From NCBI RefSeq assembly GCF_000687475.1, contig NC_057316.1, positions 558,001 to 622,000 of the forward strand: DNA of 64,000 nucleotides. The letters run 5' to 3'. Of the stretch, positions 33,905 to 45,149 are shown in pieces; position 1 is the stretch's first letter; every line of letters begins with the position of its first letter. The notes below the pieces were generated by a model, which made no database searches, was not told the origin of the DNA, and saw nothing but the letters and a program-made list of their open reading frames with translations. A program made the translations under genes and the position numbers. The DNA is from Ustilaginoidea virens (taxonomy: Eukaryota > Ascomycota > Sordariomycetes > Hypocreales > Clavicipitaceae).

Positions 33905-34288
33905 TGTTAAGCAGGCCAGGTCCCAGTGCGTAGGGTGCGCGCGTAATACTATTATATCGGTGACTATCATAGTATCACCTATCAGAGGTATGGATCGTCC
34001 CTAAAGTGAATATATTGTGAAGTGTCTATCTAAGAAAGAAGAAAGCAAGAAAAGATTGAGGGCGGCGGTGTGCCCTATATGCTATGTGTGCCGGGCACGT
34101 AATGACTACGTATGCCTGTATGCTATGACCATATATGCCGCGTCACTATCAGGTGCACTGACTAAGTGACTGACTGACTACGTATGCATATATGCTATAG
34201 CCACATCTGCCGCGTCACTATTAGGTGCACTGACTAAGTGACTGACTAACTGACTGACTGACTGACTTACTAACCGACGATTCCGACA
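33905..34288 (-). repeat. LTR-D (5' LTR of D, 384 bp)
   Basis: Plus-strand ends TGTTAAGCAG and ATTCCGACA; eight transitions and no transversion against 18440-18823. It includes the same ~72-bp tandem duplication and GACT runs. Confidence 0.88.
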
Positions 34289-34293
34289 GGTAG

Positions 34294-35894
34294 TGCTCCG
34301 GTATTATCTGGTTATAATCCTTTAATAGCTCCTGATAGGGGCTAGAAGGTCTGTTAGTAATAGCTATTATATTTACTAGCATAACAACGCCAGTAATTAT
34401 AGTAGACCAGAGGTTAGATGGTAGCCTTGACCAGGCCATAGTAGCACGTAGCCTATCAGCTATAACCCTAATAGAGCGCTCAGCTAGGCCGTTTTATTCG
34501 TAAATATAGGGGCAAGATGTATTAAAAGCTATACCCTATTCAATAAGCCAATCACTAAGTATTTTGTTAATTTTATTTCCACCATTATAGTGGAATTCAA
34601 CAGGCGTTTTGCCATATCTGACCTATAGGCTCTATATAAAGCTCTGTAATGCTTTAAATACAACAGTGCCTTCCCTATTAGGCAGTAAGTAAAGCCAGCG
34701 GAATCGGGATTTTCTATCCACTAATATAAGGGCAATAGGTCGTTTGTTATATGGCATAGGTGATATAGCAAAAGTATCACCTTCTATAATATCCAGGCAT
34801 TTAGCTGGATTAGGTATCGTATCTTTAGAAGGTCTTCTAACCTTCTTAGCCTGTATATAGGCTAGGCAGCGAAAATCAGCATCTTTAACCTTATTAAGGT
34901 TAGGAAGACTAGGGGTATTAGCATAAGTCTTTTTAAGTAGCTGAATACCTATATGCCCTAGCCGTATATGCCAAATGCCGGCTAACTGTAATAGCTTCTG
35001 GTATTCTGTATCAGTAGCTATAGGGGCAGGAGTAGGGCTAGTAGCTACTACGGGATTTTTGCTAGTCGTAATAGCGGGATTTTCGCTAGTCGTAATAGCG
35101 GGCTCTTCGCTAGTCGTAATAGCGGGAGAGTTAGTAGTAGGGCTAGTAGCCTCTATAGGTTTCTTACTAGTCGCAGTAGTAGGAACGGGGGTAATAGTAG
35201 TATCCTCAGGATCACTATAATCAGTAGGATTAGTAGGGCTAGGGACCTCTACTACTATACTATTAGTAGTATAATGGCTATATGGTTGATGTAGCAGTGG
35301 TGTGTCTATTCCTTTCTGTGGAAGGAAAAAGCCGTATTTTTCAAAGTTAAAAATGCCGATGCATTTACGGCTTGCTGACCAAAGCTGATTTTTAATTAAT
35401 ACCCCTTTAGCGGCATAGTGCTTTATACCGCTAATAATATTAATATCCAAGGTAGGAATATATAGGGCATTTTTAAGCTCTATAATACCCCATTTCGTAG
35501 GATTAATGCCCTGTAGTACAGTAAATCGTGCTGTGCCCCAACCAGTAGGGGAAATAGGGCCGCCACCAGTAGTAATTATAGGCTTATCATTCTTCTCAAA
35601 ATGGTGAAAAGTGGTGAAATGCTTCTTATTATTAGCAATATGACAAGTAGAACCTGTATCGTAAAGGAGGGCATCTTTCGGGATCCTACCGCCTGATTTA
35701 GCACTATAGCTTATATTAGTGGATATAGTGGAAGAAGAAGAATAGGATATATTAGTATCCTGGGTATTATAGTTGCCTATAATAAAGGACTCGACATTTT
35801 GCTGTTTGCTGCTAGAGTCCTGTTTCTTCTTCTGTTGCTGCTTCTTTTTCCTATTATTAGTAGAATTATTCCTGCTATTATTAGTAGAAGCGGC
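34294..35894 (-). pseudogene. Copia A2 relic: Gag tail, protease, integrase
   Basis: Minus-strand translation shows a Ser/Asn/Lys Gag tail (35894-35730), protease LLYDTGSTCHI (about 35640-35690, catalytic DTG intact) and integrase down to 34294, where D inserted. One part, 35450-34632, is open for 272 codons and includes a 9-residue repeat of the type PAITTSENP (35050-35110). It is less mutated than A3 over this part. Confidence 0.8.
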
Positions 35895-36645
35895 TGTTAA
35901 AATCCTATAGTAGCCTACTAGGCTGCTGGCCTAATGCCCTACTGGTCTACTAACCTTCTGGCTCTTATACCGTCTTTTAGACTTACGGTGGTCTTACCAA
36001 CCCAGGCCCTTGCCTTTTACCTTAAGGATTTTCAGTGGATTATTTACTGTATATCAAGTAAGGTAGGCCTTAAGGTAGGCCTTGTTAAAAAGGTATGGCA
36101 TTGCTAAATTAGCGTGGTGGGTCTACTAGCGTAGTGGCTAGTCCACTAGTGTAGTGGGTAGTCTACTAGTGTGGTGGGTAGTCACTAGCGTGGTGGCTAG
36201 TTACTAGTGCGGTGACTAGTTACTAGTGCGGTGGTTAGGGTGGTTAAAAAGGCCCGATATAGTGGGGCTGCTGACGTATTATATACGTGGCAAAGCGAGC
36301 ATTACGGGGAGCTTTTTTACTAGCTACCTTGGATGCCTGGGCCCACCCCTCCTTCGTGTATATATAGGATAGCTTTTCCCCTTCTTTCTAGATTGTAGAA
36401 GGGAAGCACAATCGAGTCTGTTAATGCACTACATGCCTCTTAACTTCCACCTTCCCTGCGTTTCTGGTTATCTTATATTTGCCTTGCCTTTACACTTGCC
36501 CTGCTTTATAGCACTTGTATAGTCTTAGGACTTGGTGAAAAATCTAGTATTTATACTAAGATTAGTTCACAGGTCGCAGACAGTCTTGTGCCATCTAGCT
36601 AGCTAGTAAGGCTTTGCTTTTATAGTGACCTTGAGAATTGCAATA
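35895..36645 (+). repeat. Solo LTR-A (751 bp) in A2 gag, TSD GCGGC
   Basis: Starts TGTTAAAATCC, ends GAATTGCAATA; flanked by GCGGC at 35890-35894 and 36646-36650. It lies in the opposite orientation to A2, so a family A element inserted into another family A copy and was later reduced to one LTR. Confidence 0.88.
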
Positions 36646-36650
36646 GCGGC

Positions 36651-36926
36651 GTTAGTATTAGTAGGGCTAGTGGCCTCTACAGGGTCCTTGCTGTTCATAT
36701 TAGTAGGACCGGAGATAGTAGGGCTAGTAGCCTCTACTAGTTCCTTGCTAATTATAATAGTAGGAACGTTACTATTTCGCCTACTAATTAAGCCTTATAT
36801 AAGAATAGTTAGGGTGTTCATCTGGGACTTTATATAGTCCATATCTAGCTGTAGTTGTATAGTAAGATCAGCTTTAGAGTCGGAATCCAAAGTGGCCTTA
36901 TAAGTGGAAGGCCTAGACTGTGCCAT
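36651..36926 (-). pseudogene. Copia A2 gag N-terminus, joined to the Gag tail by an internal deletion
   Basis: The ATG at 36926 is intact and opens MAQSRPSTYKATLDSD. After the QLQLDMDYIKSQM coiled-coil-like segment the sequence goes to Thr/Ser/Pro repeats and then directly to the Ser/Asn tail at 35894. The Gag core seen in A3 at roughly 24900-25650 is missing. Because GCGGC flanks the solo LTR intact, the deletion predates that insertion. Confidence 0.7.
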
Positions 36927-37199
36927 TATAGTGGTTAAAAGTAGTTAAAAATGGTGCCAATAGCTGTAGGAACAGATGAATAACCAGCTAAATAGCTAGC
37001 AAAATAGTCGAATAACTGGTAAAATAGCCAGTAAATATAGTGGCTAGTAGCCTACTATAAAAGGTAACCGCAGAGTATAGCGGCAGGTCTCAATATAAAA
37101 GCACAGATGCCGTAGGCGTTGTGCAAGTCCGTATTATAGCGTTGGTGTTCAAGGTGCTTATAAAGTGCCGTAATATAAAGGTACCGTAAGTACCGTAGG
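36927..37199 (-). other. A2 leader, gag-proximal part
   Basis: Non-coding leader homologous to A3 about 24300-24610, with CGGCACC-type decamers near 37140-37199. It is cut at 37199 by E1 (left GTAGG duplicate 37195-37199) and resumes at 52986. Confidence 0.65.
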
Positions 37200-37514
37200 T
37201 GTTGGTATCACATCAAGGGGTACCCAGTTGTACGTAGGGTCGCGCGCGTGGTATTATTAGGGAAAGCGGAGCTTTGCCTGAGATTTGCGAAGAAATCGGA
37301 AGGCAAGGCAGGAAGGGCGTAGCTCTTTCCCGCTTTCCCTCTTTAAAATACAGTGAGGCCGTCCTGTGGAGACATCTCCACTGCCTGCTCAGTGATTCGT
37401 TAAAAAACTTTTCAGAATTCTCAATTCGAGCGGATATTGGTCAATCAAGTCGGCAAAGTACTGTAATATACTGCTTCCCTCTGAAAAAAGTGTAAAAGAA
37501 CGTAAAAGTACGGA

Positions 37515-37585
37515 AATTAGGCGGTGAGGTTCTGCTATGTAAAAGGCGGTGAGGTTCTGCTATATAAAAGGCGGTGAAAAGCGTA
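37515..37585 (+). repeat. Short direct repeats GGCGGTGAGGTTCTGCTAT
   Basis: Two near-identical units (GGCGGTGAGGTTCTGCTAT then G/A-TAAAA) follow one another, with a third partial unit (GGCGGTGAAAAG). They lead into the larger GGCGGTAAAA array downstream. Confidence 0.75.
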
Positions 37586-37606
37586 ATTCTGCCATGCTTT
37601 CTAAGC

Positions 37607-37677
37607 AGAGGCCCGCTGCAGGCGGAAGCTCGCCGCAGGCGGCCCCCGGCAGGGCCCCCGGAGGGCCCCCGGAGGGG
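37607..37677. repeat. GC-rich palindromic cluster
   Basis: A stretch of almost pure G/C in A/T-rich surroundings, with repeated GGCCCCCGGAGGG-type and GCCGCAGGCGG units and a CTGCAG core. Such GC clusters are common in fungal mitochondrial intergenic DNA; whether this one came from there cannot be decided from the sequence. Confidence 0.6.
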
Positions 37678-37727
37678 AATAATAAAAAATGCATCATGTT
37701 AAAATATTTAAGTAAAAAGAAGGTAGC

Positions 37728-38172
37728 ATTAAGGCGGTAAAAAAGGCAATAAAAAGGCGGTAAAAAAGGCAGTAAAAGGCGGTAAAATACGGCAGTAAAA
37801 GAAGGTAAAATAAGGCAGTAAAAAAGGCAGTAAAAATGCAGTAAATTATGTAAGACTGTAAAAATGGCAGGGAAAAGACGGTAAAAAAGGCAGTAAAAGG
37901 CGGTGAAGTTAGGCAGTAAAAAGGCGGTGAAGTGAGACGGTAAAAAGGCGGTAAAAAAGGTAGTAAAAACGATAGTAAAATAAGATATATAGTAAAAAAG
38001 GCAGGGCAAAGGCGGTAAAATACGGCAGTAAAAGATGGTAAAATAAGGTAGTAAAAAGGTAGTAAAAAGGCGGTAAGTTGAGGCAGTAAAAAAGGCAGTA
38101 AAAAAGCGGTAAAATAAGGTAGTAAAAAAAACAGTAAAAAGAGTAGTAAAAAAGGCAGTAAATAAAGCAGTA
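37728..38172 (+). repeat. Minisatellite of AAGGCGGTAAAA / AAGGCAGTAAAA units
   Basis: About 450 bp of 10-13-bp units alternating GGCGGTAAAA and GGCAGTAAAA with variable A-tracts. CpA in GGCAG is retained many times. The long minus-strand open frame across it (Phe/Tyr/Leu-rich) is a by-product of the repeat. Confidence 0.85.
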
Positions 38173-38528
38173 GCTAAGCCGGACTAATATTTGCCCGCCT
38201 GGCTACTCCGCTTTCCCTGTGCCTTTGACACTGAGAAATTCAGCGGCACCCTAGTATACCGTGAGGTCACCGGTTAAAGGTATGATTACTTCTTTGATTA
38301 TGACTGACTAACTAAAAGGGAAGAAAGGAAGCAAAAGAGGAATTACACGATATGGCCTTTTTGTGCGTGCTGTAGTTATGTGTATCGGCGCAGTCGGGCC
38401 GGGCTGCCCGTATGCCCTACCGGGCTTAGGGGCATAAGGGCAAAGTGGCCACATCGTACGCATCGGGTGTATACGGCACATCCATCATAATGTGCCCAAT
38501 TGGGCACCTTGCGACAGCGATTCCGACA

Positions 38529-38824
38529 CTAGCAACTTCTCTTTTTATAGAAGTAAACATCGGAATCGCTAGGATATAAGATGCATATATAGAAAAGAAA
38601 GGGCGGCGCGGTCTCGGCAGGTTACACCGCCGATAACGCTATCGCGCCGCGCGGCCGGCTTATACAGCCTCATACCATATAATAGCCGGTATATTGAATA
38701 TCGCAGCCAAAATAAGGGGGCAAAAAGGGGCAGCAGTAAACGCAGTAAAAGCAGCAAATACAGCATTAAACACAAGGAAATCCACCTATTTGCCACACAT
38801 GATATTACTAATACCTTCTAAATG
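38529..38824 (-). other. E1 3' untranslated segment
   Basis: Contains the polypurine tract next to the LTR (AAAAAGAGAAG on the minus strand, near 38540) and a GC-rich patch at 38605-38660. The same arrangement is found in E2 at 51477-51770. Confidence 0.55.
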
Positions 38825-41800
38825 CAGTTAGACATTAACCGACCTCTTTACCCACCCTTCTATACGTATAATAGCCTTGTTTTGGTCGACGAAGGTCTTA
38901 AGGGCTTTATTAGGCGTTCCCTTAGTCATTATATCGGCGAGATTATCATTCCTATTAATCCAACGGATCTTATAAATCTCCTAGCGCTTATATAACTATC
39001 GTAGGGCTATAATATCTATTATAAGCCTCTTTTCCTTAGTAGTGCCTAGCTTAACTAGGCATTTGTATAGCGAAAACGAATCTATATACACAACTATAGG
39101 GATCTTCGGCAATCCCAGCCTACTAGTAATCATATTAAGGGTCATACCTATCGCATATGCGATATCGACCCCTTACACTATACTATACAGCTCCGAAGCG
39201 AGTGCGCTATGCGTTACCCGCTTACTCTTTATAGAGCTATAAGTAATAATGTTACCGGTCAGCTAAAAGGCGTTATTTGCAGTATCTACCTCATTCCCTA
39301 GCACAATTATATAACCAATCTGGGAGCTTAAATCTTTATTATTAGCAAAGGATCTATCAATAAATATAAAGATCTTAGCTATAGTAAGGGCCAAATTGAT
39401 ATACCGTAAGCCATAATCCTGGTTATCGCACTGCTATTAAAGGCGCTTATTCAACCTCGCGATATCCTTAGGGTTAGGCTATTAATATTATACCGCGATA
39501 GACAGATCGAAAGACGCCTTAGGCTAGTAGACTATAGCCACGTAACCACTATAAGCGCGTTATTCGATATAATTATACTAGGCCGTAGGCATATTCTTAT
39601 CGATAGTCGCGATCTTCTTACTTTAACCTTTCTAGCGCAATATTATACCGTTAGCATTAGCCGTTAGTATACACCCGTTAAATATTAGGGGCACGGTTAG
39701 TAATAGCTTCGTTTTAGGCTTAGCGTTAAAGCCTGCCTTAGTAAGCTCTAATTCTTCCCATTAGAAGAAGGCATTATTACTCAGGCTAAAGGTATCGTTA
39801 GTCTGCATACCTACGATACCTAAGCATATACTAGTATCGCCAGTATAGTTAAAAGCGTTAGTATAGTTAGGAACGTTAGTACGGTCAGTATCGTCATTAC
39901 CGGTAGATATCAGCAAATAGGGGCCGTAGGTTGATATAGTTATGCCCAATTTCTCGCAATAATGCTAGAAGTATATCGCCTACTAGTAGGTGCCTGCCTT
40001 AGCTATTCCGTACAGTGGCTTAACCACTTCTATAATAGTATTATTAGGATATTAGTAGGCTATCTGCTTAGGTAGCTTAGCAATAATCGACCGATTAAGG
40101 GTAGTTAATAATTATACGTAAGCCTGTATAATATCCCGTATCTAAAGAAATAGACTGTAGGAGCATTATAATAAAGGGGCTATTAATATAAGTAACCGTT
40201 AATTAGCCCATTAGATTATAGGGGACTGAGTTAATATTAATCGCTTTTTATTATTACTATGCCCTTAAATAATAAGCCTAGACTTCTCGTACGGTATATC
40301 TATACCTTTACCCTTGATTTCTCATACTATATGTAAATTAAATAGGCATTAGGCTCCGTATTAATCGATATTAAAGGTAATAAATCGGAACATATTATAG
40401 GCTTATAATGCTTTAATCTCTATACGGTCTAACTGCTTAAAAGGGTCTCTAGGGGTCGTAATCTTACCTTCCTAGCATAATTAGCTAGTAAGCTATAGGT
40501 CGGCTTACTCTTTAGCGGTCAGAAAAGAGGCATTAATAATAGTATTAGAAGCAATAGTATTAATGAGAGCCTCTTCTTAGTCTTTATTAATTATAATATC
40601 GGATACCACCTTTATTAGTAATACTAGCCTGACTTAATTAGGGCTAGTAGCTGGCGATGGATATATTGCGGCTGCAGGTATTATTGCGGCTAGAGGTGCG
40701 GCTGTAGCCGGTATCCTAACTTCTATCCTGCCGGGATAGGCCGGGCCTTCAGTATAGACGATATCTTTAGGATCATCTATATTAGGGTTATAATTATAGG
40801 GTTTAATAACTATTAACCGGAACTTAACGGGGCCATATAGTATCTGCACGATATAGGTCTTACCTTTAAGGCTGATTAGCCGGTACGGCCTATACTATCT
40901 ACCCTTTTCTCTCTATACCTATATATCGGACTATAGGGGTAGTCGGTAGATAGGCTATATATTTAGGCCGTTCTATTAGGCAAAAGTATTGCGAACCTAT
41001 CGCTTAGCGAGGCATTTCTTAGCTTTATTAGTAGCCTTTCGTAATATTAAAGCATATTATAATACTAATAGGCTAGGGGATAAGTTATCTATAAGTCGGG
41101 GATACGCTCTAAAGACTAGTAATATAGGTATAAGGCCGTTAGGCCTAGCAGAATTATTAACGGCTTTAATAGCTAGCTATAGTTTCTATTCCCTTATTAA
41201 TAGGTCGCTTACTTCTTTATTAACGATAGTATAGGCTCTATATAATAGGGCGTAGTATCTCTCGACTTTACTAATACTATAGTAGGCTTCGATGGGGATT
41301 TTATCTATATTAATAGAGGAAAGCCGGGCATTATAATAGAATTCAGTAGAGGCGAAGTTTAGACTAGCATTGTAAACTATCTAATCTAGCGGGCTAAAGT
41401 ATATATCGATCTAGTATTCCTTAAGGGTATTCTAAATATCTCGGGCTTTCTATCTTTATAGATTAAGGAATCTAGCTGCCTAAAAGTTTATCGCAGCATC
41501 CACAATATATAATACCGGCCGATTATCAATATAAAGGATATCAACAATAATCTTATAGTTAAATTAGCTAGTATTATTATCCTTAAGCGTGAATTTAAAT
41601 CGGCTAGGTACCTTTGCATTTATTTAGCATTAATAATATATATAGGTAATCCTCTCGATAATATTGCGGTTAATATTATTATTATACCCGGCCTATTAAA
41701 GCAATTTAGTAAGCCTATTAATAGAGGGGTGCCCAAATCGACGATAAAGCTAATAGATTTCCTATAATAAGAGGTAGAAGGTAGTAGTATCTATGGCATT

Positions 41801-44800
41801 AAGAGTCTACTATAGATATCCCTATTTCCTAATAATTGGAACCTTAATATCCCCTTTAATAAGCAAGTTATTAATATTATCTAGCTTTATACTTATCCTA
41901 TCTATATCCGTAATAGAATAGAGAAAGGGGGTGCCACTATTAAAAATATAAAAGGGGATATTACCGAATATCGTTAGGACATTCAATATACTAAAAGATA
42001 TAGCAGAACCTACTTTAAAATTAATGGTATACTGCTTATCTATTAACTTAATTGTTAAAGATTTTATTAATCTCATTAGGGCTTTTGCTTAACCTATACC
42101 TACTATAGATAGGCCGGAGGCGCCAGTATCTAATAAGATCCCGCGGAAGGTATAATTACTATAGTGTTCTTCTTCTAGAAAGGCAGAATTATAGTCTAAT
42201 AAGGGCATTCGGAATAGGTCAATCTATAGGAAGGTATATCGGCACAATTCATCCTATAAGGCTTACAATATCTTAATAGATAAAGAAGGTAGCGGTTCTA
42301 TTTGCATAAGGGCTAAGAAATACTAAGTAGCTATAAATTATAGTGCGATAGCATCCTCTATATCCCAATATATAACCCCTACTATTATGACTTCAATATC
42401 TTTAATAATATTATCAAAATCGGTATCTTTAAGGGCTTAGTCGGCAATCCCTTTATATTCCTATAGGAAAACACAGAATTTCTTATTATTAGGGGCGGTC
42501 TAATTAGAGCGGTTCTTTAACTATTATACCTTTAATTCTTATTGCTCTTTAGTAGTATAATTGGATAACTAATAACCTAATTTATTATAAATGAAGCATC
42601 TTCTTTAATAGGGCCTAGCTAAAAAGGCGCGATTCTATTATTGCTATTAAGGGGGTCTATATCGTTAGGGGCATTAATACCGGTTGTAGGATTAACTATA
42701 TCTATAATCTGTAAATAACGCTATATTATCATTAATATTAGCATTTTCAATATCCTAATATTGCTAAGGCTGCTATTATTATTAAAGGAATTAATACTGT
42801 TAAGTCATATGGGTAGTCTTATAAATAGAAAGGGATCGCTATAAGTCAATAGTAAGGCCTTCGAATGTAGAGGCATAACGATATATAGCCTGGCTATACT
42901 TAGGGGTATCCCTAATAGCATTAAGTACTTATTGATGAAGCTTTATATTAGCTGTAAAGGGGGGAAAAAGACTACAATATAGGCATTAAAATTCCTCTAG
43001 TAGGATATTAAGGCATTTAAGCTTTAACTTATTAGGATGTTTCGCGATAGTTAATTAAAGCGTTATTTTATTCTAACGGTATAAATAAAATTACTTTATA
43101 CTCTCATTCTCAAAATGGCTTTTAATTTTACGCACTATATCGTCGAAAGTGAGGGTATTATAAATACATTCGATATTATTAAAGTAATACGTCTTAGCAT
43201 CGCCGATTAGTATAATTTAAAAGGCTCTTATAAGTGCATAATCGGGCAATCCTAAAAGGCGGTACTTACTCTTAAAGGATACTACTTTTGGTATAAAGAA
43301 GTCATCCATTTTGCCGCTATATCTATCCTCTATATAATAGCTATATAAGAGGTCAGATATCTTCTTCGAAATATCATTAAACCTGGCCTCTATATAGGCT
43401 CTTTAGGTATAATCTTCTTAGTGGTATTCCAGAGGGTATTCCGGAATGGCTTATCGGTAGCCTTATAGTAGGCTAGCAGGATCTCTAGCTAGGTTATCCT
43501 ATAACCCGGGTTGGTCTAAGTTTACTGGTCTTCTTATTAAAATGGTCTGTTCATCGGCCTAGGTAGGCCAATAGTGCCGGGAGGGGTCTAGTGCCGTACC
43601 TATCTTTAGTATTATCAGGTGAGGCATTAGAGCCAGTAGTTGAGGCATTTAAGCCTATGGTTAAGGCATCCAGGCCTATGGGTTATAGCTATAATACTAT
43701 AATTCGTAATATCTAGCATTAGGGGCAGCTGTTTTATCAATATTAGGGGCTTACCTAGTGCCGCTGGTAGCAGTATATCGGGGAATATTGATATTAGTGG
43801 CTTGGAGGGTATCGCTAGCAACTTCAAGGGTATTACTATTAGCGCTCTCTATTAATTAAAGCATATTATCGGGGCCTATAACCTAACCTCTGGTCCTTAT
43901 GGGCATATTATAATTCCGAGGGGCATTAGGATAGCCGCCTTAGCTAGCTTGGCTAGGGGTATAACCCCTAGGATAAAGTATTTAGTCGGTCGGGCTATAG
44001 TTATCGTCTATTAAATATTGCTATTATCGGGAGCTTTCCCCTATCTTAAATAGCGGCCTATAAATAGATGCTTTTCCTTTCTATTATAGCGGCCGGCCCC
44101 TTTCTTCTTTAGTAGGAATAAGGGCCTTCTTTAATATAGATAGAGGGATAAAGGGTTATTATGCCGTTAGTATTGTAAAGTTCCTAGGGGTCGAAAGGGC
44201 TTATAAAGGTCTTTATAAGGGTAATCGCGAGGGTATTTATAATAGTAATCGCGAGGGTATCTATAAGGGCATCCGTAAGGGTATCTATAAGGGTATTCGA
44301 ATAATTATAGCAGGGAGTAAATTCCTTAAGCTTATAATAAAGGGGGCATTCTAATTCATTTATATCTCTTGTTCGGTATAAGTAGTAGGGACTAATTATT
44401 CCCTATCTAGATTTAACCGGGATATAAAGGTTTTGCATGCAAATTAAAGATCTATTTCCTCTTAAGGCCACTTAGGTATATACTCTTATTGGAGACAATA
44501 GGTAAGGGTCTTAACTGCTAACGATCCTATACTTCCAACGTATACCCCATATTCCCGTAGGGTTATTTAGAATTCCCATAGAAGCCATTTATTAATACGG
44601 TTGAATAGCTCCTCGGTCTATTCCTTATAATTATTACGGAATTATTCCTATAGATCATTATCTATCTTATCGCCTATTATATAGTTATTGATGAGGTAGG
44701 CGATACGATTGTATAACTATTCGTCCGTGGCATTAGTAGGGTTAATCTACCCTTTTGAATTAGCCTAGTCCTCTATAATAGTATTGGCGTAAGGCCTAAG

Positions 44801-44818
44801 CCTTTCGGGTAGTAATCC
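38825..44818 (-). pseudogene. Copia E1 gag-pol relic
   Basis: Minus-strand order from high to low coordinates: Gag, Cys knuckle remnant near 42600, protease with LLDTGASGLS near 42115-42140, integrase about 41700-41000, RT with GMQTNDTFSL near 39785-39815 (second Asp of QTDD lost) and RNase H near 38850-39250. It is homologous to E2 throughout and more decayed. It continues past E2 to the gag start at 52136. Confidence 0.75.
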
Positions 44819-45149
44819 TGTCGGAATCGCTGTCGCAAGGTGCCCAATTGGGCACATTGCGACGGATGTGCCGCGCACACTGCTGCGCACGATGTGGCCA
44901 CTTTTGCCCCTTTACCCCTGAGCCCGGTAGGGCACGCGGGCAGCCCGACCCGACTGCGCCGATGCACGTGATAACAGCACACGCACAAAAAGGCCACATC
45001 GTATAATTACCCTCTTTTGCTTCCTTTCTTTCCTTTTAGATATTCAGTTATTAGTAAAGTCAATAAATCCTTTACTTAGTGACCTTACGGTATATAATAC
45101 CACGCGCGCGACCCTACGTACAAATGGGTACCCCGAGTTTATATCAATA
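44819..45149 (+). repeat. LTR-E (5' LTR of E2, 331 bp)
   Basis: Starts TGTCGGAATCGC, ends TATATCAATA. It is GC-rich in its first 180 bases, including an inverted repeat around GTGGCCAC and GGCCACATCG. Open frames on either strand here are shadows. Confidence 0.9.

Larger units (their letters stand above)
18440..34288 (-). mobile_element. Copia family D (complete structure, inserted in A2, carrying A3 and two solo LTRs)
   Basis: The two LTRs, 18440-18823 and 33905-34288, are both 384 bp and differ by 8 transitions and no transversions by eye. GGTAG flanks the element at 18435-18439 and 34289-34293, and the joined flanks restore A2 integrase. Own sequence remains about 7.4 kb after removing A3, a solo LTR-A and a solo LTR-E. 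The order gag, protease, integrase, RT, RNase H is Copia. The gag start codon is intact, but the polyprotein is broken by stops and by insertions. Confidence 0.85.
37257..38254 (+). mobile_element. Putative non-autonomous Helitron (998 bp) inside an LTR-E
   Basis: Comparison with the intact partner LTR shows a precise 998-bp insertion between A37256 and T38255 with no target duplication. Known Helitrons insert between A and T, start TC and end CTRR after a hairpin. This one ends CTAG, and a hairpin (GTGCC ... GGCAC, inner CTGA ... TCAG) lies just before it. The first bases are TTAGGG; TCAGGG would give this after one CpA-to-TpA change. AGGGAAAGCGGAG (37259-37271) recurs inverted at 38206-38218 and, as CGCTTTCCCT, near 37331-37340, so the left end can fold too. 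No Rep/helicase is encoded. Filler DNA or a mitochondrial fragment are alternatives. Confidence 0.55.
37200..38528 (-). repeat. LTR-E (3' LTR of E1), split by a Helitron-like insertion
   Basis: 37200-37256 plus 38255-38528 make 331 bp, equal to the other LTR. Plus-strand ends are TGTTGGTATC and ATTCCGACA. Confidence 0.85.

Noticed and set aside
37560..38009. 149-codon minus-strand open frame rich in Phe, Tyr and Leu
   Set aside because: It is read entirely from the GGCGGTAAAA minisatellite and the GC cluster; the residue pattern simply mirrors the repeat.
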